From Thiosulfativibrio zosterae (GTDB lineage: Bacteria; Pseudomonadota; Gammaproteobacteria; Thiomicrospirales; Thiomicrospiraceae): a stretch of DNA of 64,000 nucleotides. A model generated the notes under the pieces. It saw only the letters and a program-made list of their open reading frames with translations. It was not told where the DNA came from and ran no database searches. The position numbers were made by a program, and so were the translations under genes. Positions 8,573 through 14,769 of this stretch are shown here, piece after piece (within the stretch, counting starts at the first letter, position 1; every line of letters starts with the position of its first letter). The stretch covers positions 1,037,501 to 1,101,500 of the forward strand of contig NZ_AP021888.1 in assembly GCF_011398155.1 (NCBI RefSeq), read 5' to 3'.

Positions 8573-9394
8573 ATGCAGTTTTTTGAACTCAGCGTGACGG
8601 GCAAAATTGATAAAGTCCGCCTGAATGGTCGTTCAAGCCAAGAAAAATTTCTTGATTGGATTTTAGAGGATACCCCCTTTGAGCCGGCACCGTTTAATGG
8701 CGGCTTTGATGAGGCTCAGCGTCGTTTAAAAAATCTTAACTGGCAAGCCTATGGCAAAACACGCAATCACATGGATGGTGCAGTGAGTCATTTGTCGCCT
8801 TATATTGAGCATGGCTTAATTGAACCTCATGCCATTTTGGGCTTTATTGATACCAATGATGACCGCATTCATGCCTATCATTTTTTGCAACAACTCAGTT
8901 GGCGCGACTTTTTCCAAAAGAAATATCAAGAAGACCCTAAGTTGATTTGGCAAGATATGGAGCCCTACAAAACGGGTTTCAGAGCCAGTGAATACAGCGA
9001 TAAAATGCCACAAGACATCTTGTTGGGTAAAACCAATGTTGCAGTTATTAACCAGTTTATTCGTACCTTGCAAACCACAGGATATTTGCACAACCACGCA
9101 CGCTTATACCTGGCTTCTTATGTGGTGCATTGGCGTCGCGTTAAATGGCAAACTGGCGCCAAGTGGATGTTGAGTTATTTGATTGATGGTAATTTAGCGT
9201 CTAATAATTATTCTTGGCAGTGGGTTGCCAGCACCGGCAGTAGTAAACCCTATATTTTCAATTTGGATAATGTTAAAAAGTTTGCCGGTGAAGGCTTGAA
9301 CTTATCTGGCGCGGATAACTATCCGTTAGTGGGCAGTTATGACGAATTGAAAAAACGCTTGTTTCCGCACTTACAAGAAAGGATCGCGGTATGA
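8573..9394 (+). CDS. Photolyase/cryptochrome FAD-binding half (stand-alone C-terminal domain)
   Basis: 273 residues that correspond only to the helical FAD-binding domain of photolyases. The normal N-terminal alpha/beta domain is absent. It enters the family at PFNGGFDEAQRRL, continues through HLSPYIEHGLIEPHAIL and LSWRDFF, and has the FAD/DNA core GYLHNHARLYLASYVVHW, then LIDGNLASNNYSWQWVASTG and PYIFN. A strong AGGAGG (8563-8568) precedes the ATG. The next gene overlaps by 4 bp and looks like the missing N-terminal half. The pair may act together in DNA repair or light sensing. Whether it is catalytic is unknown; the WQW and LASNN core is conserved. Confidence 0.85.
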   Translation: MQFFELSVTGKIDKVRLNGRSSQEKFLDWILEDTPFEPAPFNGGFDEAQRRLKNLNWQAYGKTRNHMDGAVSHLSPYIEHGLIEPHAILGFIDTNDDRIHAYHFLQQLSWRDFFQKKYQEDPKLIWQDMEPYKTGFRASEYSDKMPQDILLGKTNVAVINQFIRTLQTTGYLHNHARLYLASYVVHWRRVKWQTGAKWMLSYLIDGNLASNNYSWQWVASTGSSKPYIFNLDNVKKFAGEGLNLSGADNYPLVGSYDELKKRLFPHLQERIAV

Positions 9395-9879
9395 AAACAT
9401 CGGCTAAACCGCTCGAAATTACCAAGGGAGAAATCAAAACCCTCGTTTGGCTGCAAGCCAATCAACTGAATCCGCATCATGATATTTTTAGCAAAGTTGA
9501 TGATGCGGATGGGGTTTTGTTTATTTGGGATGAAACCTTGTTTGAACAAGGCTTTTTTTCAAGACAGCGTTTGTATTTTATTTGGCAATGTCTGCAAGAT
9601 TTTAAAGAGCAAGAGTTGCTGGTGATTAAGGGTGAAACCCATGAAGTGTTGATGACACTTTATAAACAAAACCCAGATTTAAAAATCGTGACGCCAGAAA
9701 ATCCCAGCTTTAATTACGACCGCTGGAACTTTGTGCATAAACTCAAACAAAACCAGTTGGTTATTTATGATGGCAAAATGCCGTTTGGGTTTTTTAAGTT
9801 TTGGAAAGAAGCCGAACAACAATTGTTTGGTCAAACAAAAATCACCGGATTTGCACACAAATCGGTGGTTATGGAGTAG
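9391..9879 (+). CDS. Photolyase N-terminal alpha/beta-domain homologue (stand-alone)
   Basis: 162 residues overlapping the previous gene by 4 bp (ATGA), so translation is likely coupled. The pattern follows the Rossmann-like antenna domain of photolyases: LVWLQANQL at the first strand, VLFIWDETLFEQGFFSRQRL (VFIwDp...sxxRlxFl), IWQCLQDF, LLVIKGETHEVL and KIVTPENPSFNYDRWN. The usual arginines of the first strand motif (FRRDLR) are missing. The C-terminal third (YDGKMPFGFFKFWKEAE) resembles the FTPFxKxW region. Alternatively it is an unrelated HUP-fold protein, but its position beside a half photolyase argues against that. Confidence 0.65.
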   Translation: MKTSAKPLEITKGEIKTLVWLQANQLNPHHDIFSKVDDADGVLFIWDETLFEQGFFSRQRLYFIWQCLQDFKEQELLVIKGETHEVLMTLYKQNPDLKIVTPENPSFNYDRWNFVHKLKQNQLVIYDGKMPFGFFKFWKEAEQQLFGQTKITGFAHKSVVME

Positions 9880-9882
9880 ACA

Positions 9883-10317
9883 ATGCTCAAAGAACATCAC
9901 TGGTTAGGGTATGGGGGCTTGATTCCATTTGTGGGCTTAAGCCTGTTAATTTGGCTAACCCCTTGGCAGCTCGATGAGCAGTTGTTGGGGCATTTATTGC
10001 TGAATTATTCGGCCATGATTTTGAGTTTTTTGGGTGGTGTGATTTGGATGGCCAGCTTGGTTTATCGCTTACCTAAGCATGCCTTGTATGTGTCGGTTTT
10101 TGCCATGTTATGGCCTTGGTTAGTATTGATAGAAGCCGAAATCATGGGGCTTAGTTTACCGCTAGCCTTAAGCATTGCGGCCTTTAGTTTTATTGCCCTG
10201 TGGCTTTATGAAAAAAGATTTACCACCGCCGCTTATGATTATGCTTTTTTTAAATTGCGCACCCAATTATCTTGGGTAGCCGCACTTAGTTTATTGCTGG
10301 GAAGTCTGGGGTTATGA
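9883..10317 (+). CDS. DUF3429 membrane protein
   Basis: 144 residues with four hydrophobic segments. The start LGYGGLIPFVGLSLLIW and the NYSAMILSFLGGVIWM segment are characteristic of DUF3429, a family of small inner-membrane proteins without known function. It begins 3 bp after the photolyase N-half gene and overlaps the next gene by 4 bp, so it belongs to the same operon and probably the same response. Confidence 0.75.
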   Translation: MLKEHHWLGYGGLIPFVGLSLLIWLTPWQLDEQLLGHLLLNYSAMILSFLGGVIWMASLVYRLPKHALYVSVFAMLWPWLVLIEAEIMGLSLPLALSIAAFSFIALWLYEKRFTTAAYDYAFFKLRTQLSWVAALSLLLGSLGL

Positions 10318-10844
10318 GTCACGAATTGCACGAGTTGTATAATCAAGACTTTAACAAACCCGCACAATGGCGATTTGTTTCCGATGGTGTTATGGGCGGT
10401 CAATCACAAGGCAAGGTCACTTTAGCAGAGCGCAATGAGTCTGGATGTTCCTGTTTAGAAGGGCAGGTGAGCCTAGCCAATAATGGTGGATTTATTCAAA
10501 TGCAGCTGGATTTGCAAGCCTTTAACGATGGCGAAGTCTACAATGCGCAAGGGTTTGATGGTTTGTATTTAGAAGTGTTGGGTAACTCGCAAGAATACAG
10601 TGTGCATTTGCGCACCACCCAGTTATGGTTGCCTTGGCAATCTTTTCGCCAATCGTTTAAGGTGACACCACAATGGCAGCGTATTTATTTGCCATTTACC
10701 GATTTTGAGTCTTACAAAACCTTTGCCAAGTTGGATGTGCATAAATTAAAGCGCTTAGGCTTGCTGGCGATTGGTCGAGAGTTTGAAGCCGATGTTTGTG
10801 TAAGAAGCTTGGGCTTTTATAAAAACAAAACCATCAGCGTTTAG
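10314..10844 (+). CDS. CIA30 family protein
   Basis: 176 residues of the NADH:ubiquinone oxidoreductase intermediate-associated protein 30 fold (a carbohydrate-binding-like beta sandwich): WRFVSDGVMGGQSQG, GGFIQMQLDL, YLEVLGNSQEYSVHLRT and a final IGREFEADVCVRSLGFY. In eukaryotes CIA30/NDUFAF1 helps complex I assembly; bacterial versions are of unknown function. It is the last clear member of the split photolyase operon, overlapping the DUF3429 gene by 4 bp. Confidence 0.8.
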   Translation: MSHELHELYNQDFNKPAQWRFVSDGVMGGQSQGKVTLAERNESGCSCLEGQVSLANNGGFIQMQLDLQAFNDGEVYNAQGFDGLYLEVLGNSQEYSVHLRTTQLWLPWQSFRQSFKVTPQWQRIYLPFTDFESYKTFAKLDVHKLKRLGLLAIGREFEADVCVRSLGFYKNKTISV

Positions 10845-10877
10845 CTGACAATTAATTAAGAGAGTAGTGGGGGCAAT

Positions 10878-11315
10878 ATGGCGTTAACCGTCAAGCATTT
10901 TCAGTTAATGGAAGCCGATTATGGCATGGCAAAAAAATTGCGTTACCTTTTGGCACATTTGTATGGCTTTGATGTAGAAGTATCCTGTCGTGATTTTTTA
11001 GTGCAAGCCGGTGAAGCAGAGCAAGACACTTGGGTGGCGATTCAAAAAGCTTTTGCCCAAACCAAAGGTGCCAATATTCGCCTGCAACAACTCGCTGAAA
11101 AAGCCAACTTAGAATACCAAGTTGAACAAGCCTATGAAGCAGGACGCGTTTGTGCGCAAGAGCTATTGCCTGCACAACTCATTGCCCGAGGCATGGAGTT
11201 GCGTTACAGCAAAAACCCTTACTGGCAAAAGGCCGATGTGCCAGAACAAGTGCAACAAGCCTGGTCAGATGGTTTTCAAGAGTATTTAGAGCTGACACGA
11301 GAAGAATCTTGGTAG
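10878..11315 (+). CDS. Hypothetical protein, 145 aa
   Basis: Not recognised. The 145 residues are mostly predicted helical and soluble, rich in Gln, Ala and Glu, with no signal peptide or membrane segment. Cysteines occur at VSCRDFL and GRVCAQEL. It starts 33 bp after the CIA30 gene and precedes a strong terminator, so it could be the last gene of that operon. Confidence 0.6.
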   Translation: MALTVKHFQLMEADYGMAKKLRYLLAHLYGFDVEVSCRDFLVQAGEAEQDTWVAIQKAFAQTKGANIRLQQLAEKANLEYQVEQAYEAGRVCAQELLPAQLIARGMELRYSKNPYWQKADVPEQVQQAWSDGFQEYLELTREESW

Positions 11316-11340
11316 TTTTTTAAAGTTAACGACCATTTAA

Positions 11341-11387
11341 AAGTCCCTAAATTTAACCAGGCCTGGTTAAATTTAGGGACTTTTTTG
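11341..11387 (+). terminator. Perfect 42-nt palindromic terminator built on ACCAGGCCTGGT
   Basis: Positions 11341-11382 read identically on both strands: 21 bp on each side of the centre of AACCAGGCCTGGTT (11355-11368). Outer arms AAGTCCCTAAATT and their complement are followed by a T-run. As RNA it makes a stem of about 19 bp. It ends the plus-strand operon and can also serve the convergent pdxH transcript. Confidence 0.85.
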
Positions 11388-11406
11388 TTTGGAAATACTT
11401 AAAAAT

Positions 11407-12066
11407 TCAAGGCGCTAAACGAGAAATCACCCAGTCATCTTGGGTTTGTTGGGTATAGACGATACGGTCATGTAAGCGGTTTTCACCGCCTTGCCAAAAT
11501 TCTATTTTGGTTGGGCGAATACGGTAGCCACCCCAAAAGTCTGGGAAGGGTACTTCGCCTTGTGAAAACTTCTGTTTGAGTTTTTCGTATTGCATTTTCA
11601 ATAGATCTTTGGACGACACAATTTCACTCTGACGACTCACCCAAGCGCCAATCTGACTGCCTTTGGGGCGACTTAAAAAATAGCGCATGGATTCCGTGGT
11701 CGAAATTTTTTCAGCAGTGCCTAAGATTTTGATCTGACGCTCCAAATCTAACCACAAAAACTGCAAAGCCACTTTAGGATTTTGAGCGATATCTTGTGCT
11801 TTTTGACTGGTGTAGTTGGTAAAAAACACAAACCCTTGCTCATCAAAATACTTCAATAACACAGTACGCGTACTGGGTTGACCATCCGTATCTACCGTGG
11901 CAACAATCATGGCATTGGGTTCAATCAAATCGGCTTGTTGGGCTTGTTCAAACCAACTGGCAAATTGTTTGAAAGGATTGCTATCCATTTCATCTTCATT
12001 CAAACCGCCTTTGAGATAAGAACGGCGCAGTTCCTGTAGGTTAAGTTGAACCGAATCTTTGCTCAT
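11407..12066 (-). CDS. pdxH: Pyridoxamine 5'-phosphate oxidase
   Basis: 219 residues of the FMN-dependent PNPOx family, which makes pyridoxal phosphate from PNP or PMP. Diagnostic parts: RRSYLKGGL near the N-terminus, STRTVLLKYFDEQGFVFFTNY, GSQIGAWVSRQSE, and the C-terminal FWQGGENRLHDRIVY. The start ATG at 12066 shares one base with the stop of the upstream CPXCG gene (TGATG), so the two are coupled. Confidence 0.95.
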   Translation of the reverse strand: MSKDSVQLNLQELRRSYLKGGLNEDEMDSNPFKQFASWFEQAQQADLIEPNAMIVATVDTDGQPSTRTVLLKYFDEQGFVFFTNYTSQKAQDIAQNPKVALQFLWLDLERQIKILGTAEKISTTESMRYFLSRPKGSQIGAWVSRQSEIVSSKDLLKMQYEKLKQKFSQGEVPFPDFWGGYRIRPTKIEFWQGGENRLHDRIVYTQQTQDDWVISRLAP

Positions 12067-12257
12067 CAATAGTCCTCGTTTTCGCTTAAGGCTTGCACTT
12101 GTGGGTGGCCGTATTCGTCTAACAGAATTTTAAAATGGATGGGGCTGCAGCAGACTGAGCAGTCTTCAATGTAGTCTTGTTCTTCTAGGGTTGGGTCGAC
12201 CATAATTTCAATTTGCTCCCAGCAATAGGGGCATTGCACTGTTTTCGCTCTTAACAT
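12066..12257 (-). CDS. CPXCG-motif cysteine-rich small protein
   Basis: 63 residues with two Cys pairs, VQCPYCWEQ and CSVCCSPI, matching the small CPXCG cysteine-rich family, which probably binds zinc. Function unknown. It sits between the hydrolase (4 bp away) and pdxH (1 bp overlap) in a minus-strand operon. Confidence 0.8.
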   Translation of the reverse strand: MLRAKTVQCPYCWEQIEIMVDPTLEEQDYIEDCSVCCSPIHFKILLDEYGHPQVQALSENEDY

Positions 12258-12261
12258 GATT

Positions 12262-13212
12262 TTAATCCTCTAGAAATTGCTTGAGTGTTGTGGTGAATAG
12301 CGTTGGCCTTTCTATCCAAGGAAAATGCCCACATTTCTCAAAAACAGCCACCTGCTGAAAGGACCAATGCGCTTGCATGGCTTTTAAATTATAGGGCATT
12401 AAGTAGTCTTGTGTGCAGTCCATGAAATATTTTGGTAACTCAGCGGAAATCTGGTGGTATTTAATCGGGTTGGCATCATATTCTTTCCAGGTATTGACAT
12501 TTAAATCGATATTAAAATCCGCCGCACTGAATTGTTGGGCATATTTTAAGCCGAGTTGATAATCATAAAAGTAGGTGGGTAAAACCTGTTGTATTTGTCG
12601 TAGCGTGATTTTATTCAGATCAATGTTTTCCGGAACACTATTGTCCCAATCCTCTTCAAGGGAAGTGTTATCAGAGGTTTCTTGGGTGTTTCTTTGGTCT
12701 ATTTCGGTGGTTAAATGTTCCATGGCCTTTTTTTCTGGATCAACTGGGTTGAGCAAAATCAGTTTATTGACGCTATCAGGATGAGCTCTTTGATAGAGCA
12801 TGGCCATGAGTGCGCCCCAAGAGTGGCCGATTAAGGTCACAGATTGGTTGGGTGCAAGGCTTTGTTTGACCGCTGCAATTTGAGTAATCCAGCTCGGTAG
12901 AATAGGCCCATTTAAAGGCGAGGCATTTTCGCCTATGCCTTGCATATCCATCAAAATAGCATAAAAACCCATATCGGCGACTTGTTGTTGAATGGGTTCT
13001 AAATTCCAACTGCTAAACGCTGGACCACCGCCTAAAATAAAGGCAACAGGATGCTCTTTTTGACCCATCGCATGATACTGAATGGTTGATTGTGAAGGCA
13101 TTTGTATGGTTAACGCTGGGGTTGTAAAACCAGCTTGGCTGATGGCTGAATAAAAAATTAGCCATGACAGCATCAGCCAGTTTTGAATAAGGCGGGAAGA
13201 GAATGAATTCAT
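12262..13212 (-). CDS. Secreted alpha/beta hydrolase
   Basis: 316 residues. An N-terminal signal peptide ends near SAISQA. The alpha/beta hydrolase fold has the oxyanion region LGGGPAFSSW, the nucleophile elbow GHSWGA and a C-terminal catalytic-His motif CGHFPWIERP, in the range of proline iminopeptidase-like enzymes. A low-complexity insert (TSDNTSLEEDWDN) sits in the cap region. Substrate unknown. It is first in the hydrolase-CPXCG-pdxH operon. A terminator and a structured RNA lie just upstream. Confidence 0.75.
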   Translation of the reverse strand: MNSFSSRLIQNWLMLSWLIFYSAISQAGFTTPALTIQMPSQSTIQYHAMGQKEHPVAFILGGGPAFSSWNLEPIQQQVADMGFYAILMDMQGIGENASPLNGPILPSWITQIAAVKQSLAPNQSVTLIGHSWGALMAMLYQRAHPDSVNKLILLNPVDPEKKAMEHLTTEIDQRNTQETSDNTSLEEDWDNSVPENIDLNKITLRQIQQVLPTYFYDYQLGLKYAQQFSAADFNIDLNVNTWKEYDANPIKYHQISAELPKYFMDCTQDYLMPYNLKAMQAHWSFQQVAVFEKCGHFPWIERPTLFTTTLKQFLED

Positions 13213-13223
13213 TGAAAGACTCG

Positions 13224-13265
13224 AATAAAAAATGCCATCCCCGAAAAGAGAGAGATGGGGATGGC
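13224..13265 (-). terminator. Minus-strand terminator upstream of the hydrolase gene
   Basis: GCCATCCCC (13234-13242) and GGGGATGGC (13257-13265) form a perfect 9-bp stem. On the minus strand it is followed by ATTTTTTATT. It would end transcripts coming from bcp or from the candidate promoter near 13376. Confidence 0.75.
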
Positions 13266-13430
13266 CATAAACTTGTGAGACTGTCCTGGTAAGGGGACAC
13301 CCGACTGAGCGTTTAAATCAGTAGGGGCTCACAAGAGACTCTTAAAACTGAGACATAATCTATCTCAATTCCAATTGTAATGCTTTTGTATAGGTTTACC
13401 GCGCAGCGGCCTATCACAAACTTGGAGAAA
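13266..13430 (+). ncRNA. Structured non-coding RNA, candidate 6S RNA (ssrS)
   Basis: There is no coding signal in this 165-bp stretch, but many complementary segments exist. End stem: TTGTGA (13273-13278) with TCACAA (13414-13419), then CTG/CAG, then GGTAA (13288-13292) with TTACC (13396-13400). Further in, TCAGT pairs with ACTGA. This long interrupted hairpin with a central bubble is the 6S RNA layout. CTTAAAACTG (13341-13350) equals the segment I recall from Escherichia coli 6S, and GGTTTACCGCGCAGCGGC resembles its 3' arm. It is about 20 nt shorter than usual. CTTGTGAG/CTCACAAG (13272/13328) offers an alternative fold. The minus strand could instead carry the RNA. Confidence 0.5.
13376..13392 (-). 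promoter_or_regulatory. LitR-like paired box (TATACA-N5-ATTACA)
   Basis: On the minus strand TATACA is followed after 5 bp by ATTACA, the same 11-bp period as in the other three sites. It lies inside the 3' arm of the candidate 6S RNA. As a minus-strand promoter it would have a poor -10 and would run into the terminator at 13224-13265. Confidence 0.35.
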
Positions 13431-13967
13431 TCATGAATGGCTGGCTTGTAATGCTTTTAAATCTTCTATGACATCACGCACATGATGCGATGGGTCAACC
13501 GAGCGATAAATTTTAGCCAAGCGACCTTCTGGATTAATGATAAAACTTTGGCGTTTAGCAAACTTAATAAACTTTAAGTCCATCAAAGCATTATAGCTGC
13601 CGGTTACGCTACCTTGCGTGTCAGCCAATAGGTCAAAGGGCAGCTCATATTTGCGCTTAAAGGCTTGATGGCTTGCTTGGTCATCTAAAGAAACCCCAAT
13701 GACTTTGGCTTTTTGAGCAATCAAGCGATTAATATTGTCACGAAAGCTACAGGCTTCGGTGGTGCAGCCGGGGGTGTCATTTTTGGGATAAAAATACAGC
13801 ACCACCCATTGGCCTTTAAAGTCGCTCAAGGAAATGGTTGTGCCATTTTGATTGGGTAAGTTGAAAACAGGAGCTAAGTCGCCTTCTTGCAGATCATCTT
13901 GCGCATAACTCATGGGAGATAAAAAGGTCAGTAGACCAGCTATAAAAGTAAACCATAGGTGTTTCAT
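13431..13967 (-). CDS. bcp: Exported peroxiredoxin, BCP/PrxQ type
   Basis: 178 residues. An N-terminal signal peptide (cleavage near SYAQ-DD) precedes a thioredoxin-fold BCP domain. The catalytic motif is YPKNDTPGCTTEACSFRD, with peroxidatic Cys in GCTTE and the PrxQ-type resolving Cys five residues later (EAC). Most BCPs are cytosolic, so export is unusual and points to a periplasmic role against peroxides or lipid hydroperoxides. The promoter at 14029-14069 carries LitR-like boxes, which links it to the light regulon by inference. Confidence 0.88.
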   Translation of the reverse strand: MKHLWFTFIAGLLTFLSPMSYAQDDLQEGDLAPVFNLPNQNGTTISLSDFKGQWVVLYFYPKNDTPGCTTEACSFRDNINRLIAQKAKVIGVSLDDQASHQAFKRKYELPFDLLADTQGSVTGSYNALMDLKFIKFAKRQSFIINPEGRLAKIYRSVDPSHHVRDVIEDLKALQASHS

Positions 13968-14028
13968 ATAAATATCGCCTTGTTTGAGAGGATTGGTTTA
14001 AAAAGACAGAGAGTTAAAAGTTGCTTTA

Positions 14029-14069
14029 ATTATACATAAGCGGGCGGCTTTCTGTAAAAGTCTTGTATA
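14029..14069 (-). promoter_or_regulatory. Candidate light-regulated promoter of bcp
   Basis: Reading the minus strand: TATACA (14069-14064), 5 bp, TTTACA (14058-14053) as -35, 18 bp, TATAAT (14034-14029) as -10. It is the best promoter of the four paired-box sites. The plus strand also shows TATACA at 14031-14036, so the region between bcp and the LOV gene is bracketed by inverted boxes. Confidence 0.65.
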
Positions 14070-14101
14070 ATTTTAAAGCGATAAATAAATATTAATAATC
14101 A

Positions 14102-14126
14102 TAGGTGTTTATAATCTTTACACCTA
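14102..14126. promoter_or_regulatory. Inverted repeat around a TATAAT upstream of the LOV gene
   Basis: TAGGTGT (14102-14108) and ACACCTA (14120-14126) are perfect 7-bp arms with TATAAT (14110-14115) between them. It may be the operator and -10 of the LOV gene, whose ATG is about 120 bp downstream, or a leader hairpin. Confidence 0.4.
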
Positions 14127-14243
14127 GACGCGGTTTTAGGTTCAAAAAGCGCCCTTTTCGTGACTTCTTGCTTGACCAAACTCAATTCAAGCGGGTAATA
14201 TGAGTTTAGTTTTTGTTTGATCGAGAAAGGCATAAGTAATCCG

Positions 14244-14696
14244 ATGAAAGACCCCAAATTAAGAAACAACTTATTATTGCAATTGGTTGAAAATGCCCAA
14301 GAAGGCATCGTCGTTGCAGAAAAAGAAGGTCAAGACACCATCTTAATTTATGTAAACCCTGCTTTTGAGCAGTTAACGGGTTATGAAGCCGAAGAAATCT
14401 TGTATCAAGATTGCCGTTTTTTACAGGGTGACGATACTGAACAGGATGCTGTAAAAACCATTCGTTCTGCGATTGATGTTCAAAAACCCGTGAGAACCGT
14501 TCTTAAAAATTATCGCAAAGATGGCTCAGTGTTTTGGAATGAACTAAGCGTAACGCCATTTTTTGATGAGATTGATGAGTTGACCTATTACATTGGTATT
14601 CAAAAGGATGTGACAGAAGAGGTTTTGTTACAAGAAGCCTTAGATGCCGCTAACGAGAAAATTGCACGCTTAGAAGCGCAACTGAACAATCAATAA
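14244..14696 (+). CDS. Short LOV-domain blue-light photoreceptor (PpSB1-LOV/PplA-like)
   Basis: 150 residues from ATG 14244; an in-frame TTG at 14217 is less likely. It is a single LOV domain with short N- and C-terminal helices. The flavin-adduct cysteine is C57 in YQDCRFLQGDD, N89 and N99 bind FMN, and Q120 in IGIQKDV is the flipping glutamine. The C-terminal helix (EALDAANEKIARLEAQL) looks like a dimerising coiled coil. From memory, GIVVAEKEG and the EILYQDCRFLQGDD region are almost the same as in Pseudomonas putida PpSB1-LOV. It has no output domain, so signalling must go through a partner, most likely the LitR protein encoded tail to tail 73 bp away. Confidence 0.92.
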   Translation: MKDPKLRNNLLLQLVENAQEGIVVAEKEGQDTILIYVNPAFEQLTGYEAEEILYQDCRFLQGDDTEQDAVKTIRSAIDVQKPVRTVLKNYRKDGSVFWNELSVTPFFDEIDELTYYIGIQKDVTEEVLLQEALDAANEKIARLEAQLNNQ

Positions 14697-14716
14697 CCAA
14701 CTGTTTTAATTTAAAC

Positions 14717-14746
14717 AAAAACGCCCTCAATTGAGGGCGTTTTGCT
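14717..14746. terminator. Bidirectional terminator between the LOV gene and litR
   Basis: ACGCCCTCAATTGAGGGCGT (14721-14740) is a perfect 20-bp palindrome flanked by A-run and T-run, so it can work on both strands between these convergent genes. Confidence 0.85.
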
Positions 14747-14769
14747 TTTGGGCATTTGAAAAATAGGTC

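Noticed and set aside
13013-13300. 95-codon minus-strand frame crossing the terminator and the hydrolase start
   Set aside because: Overlaps the hydrolase signal peptide in another frame and part of the structured RNA; composition is not protein-like.
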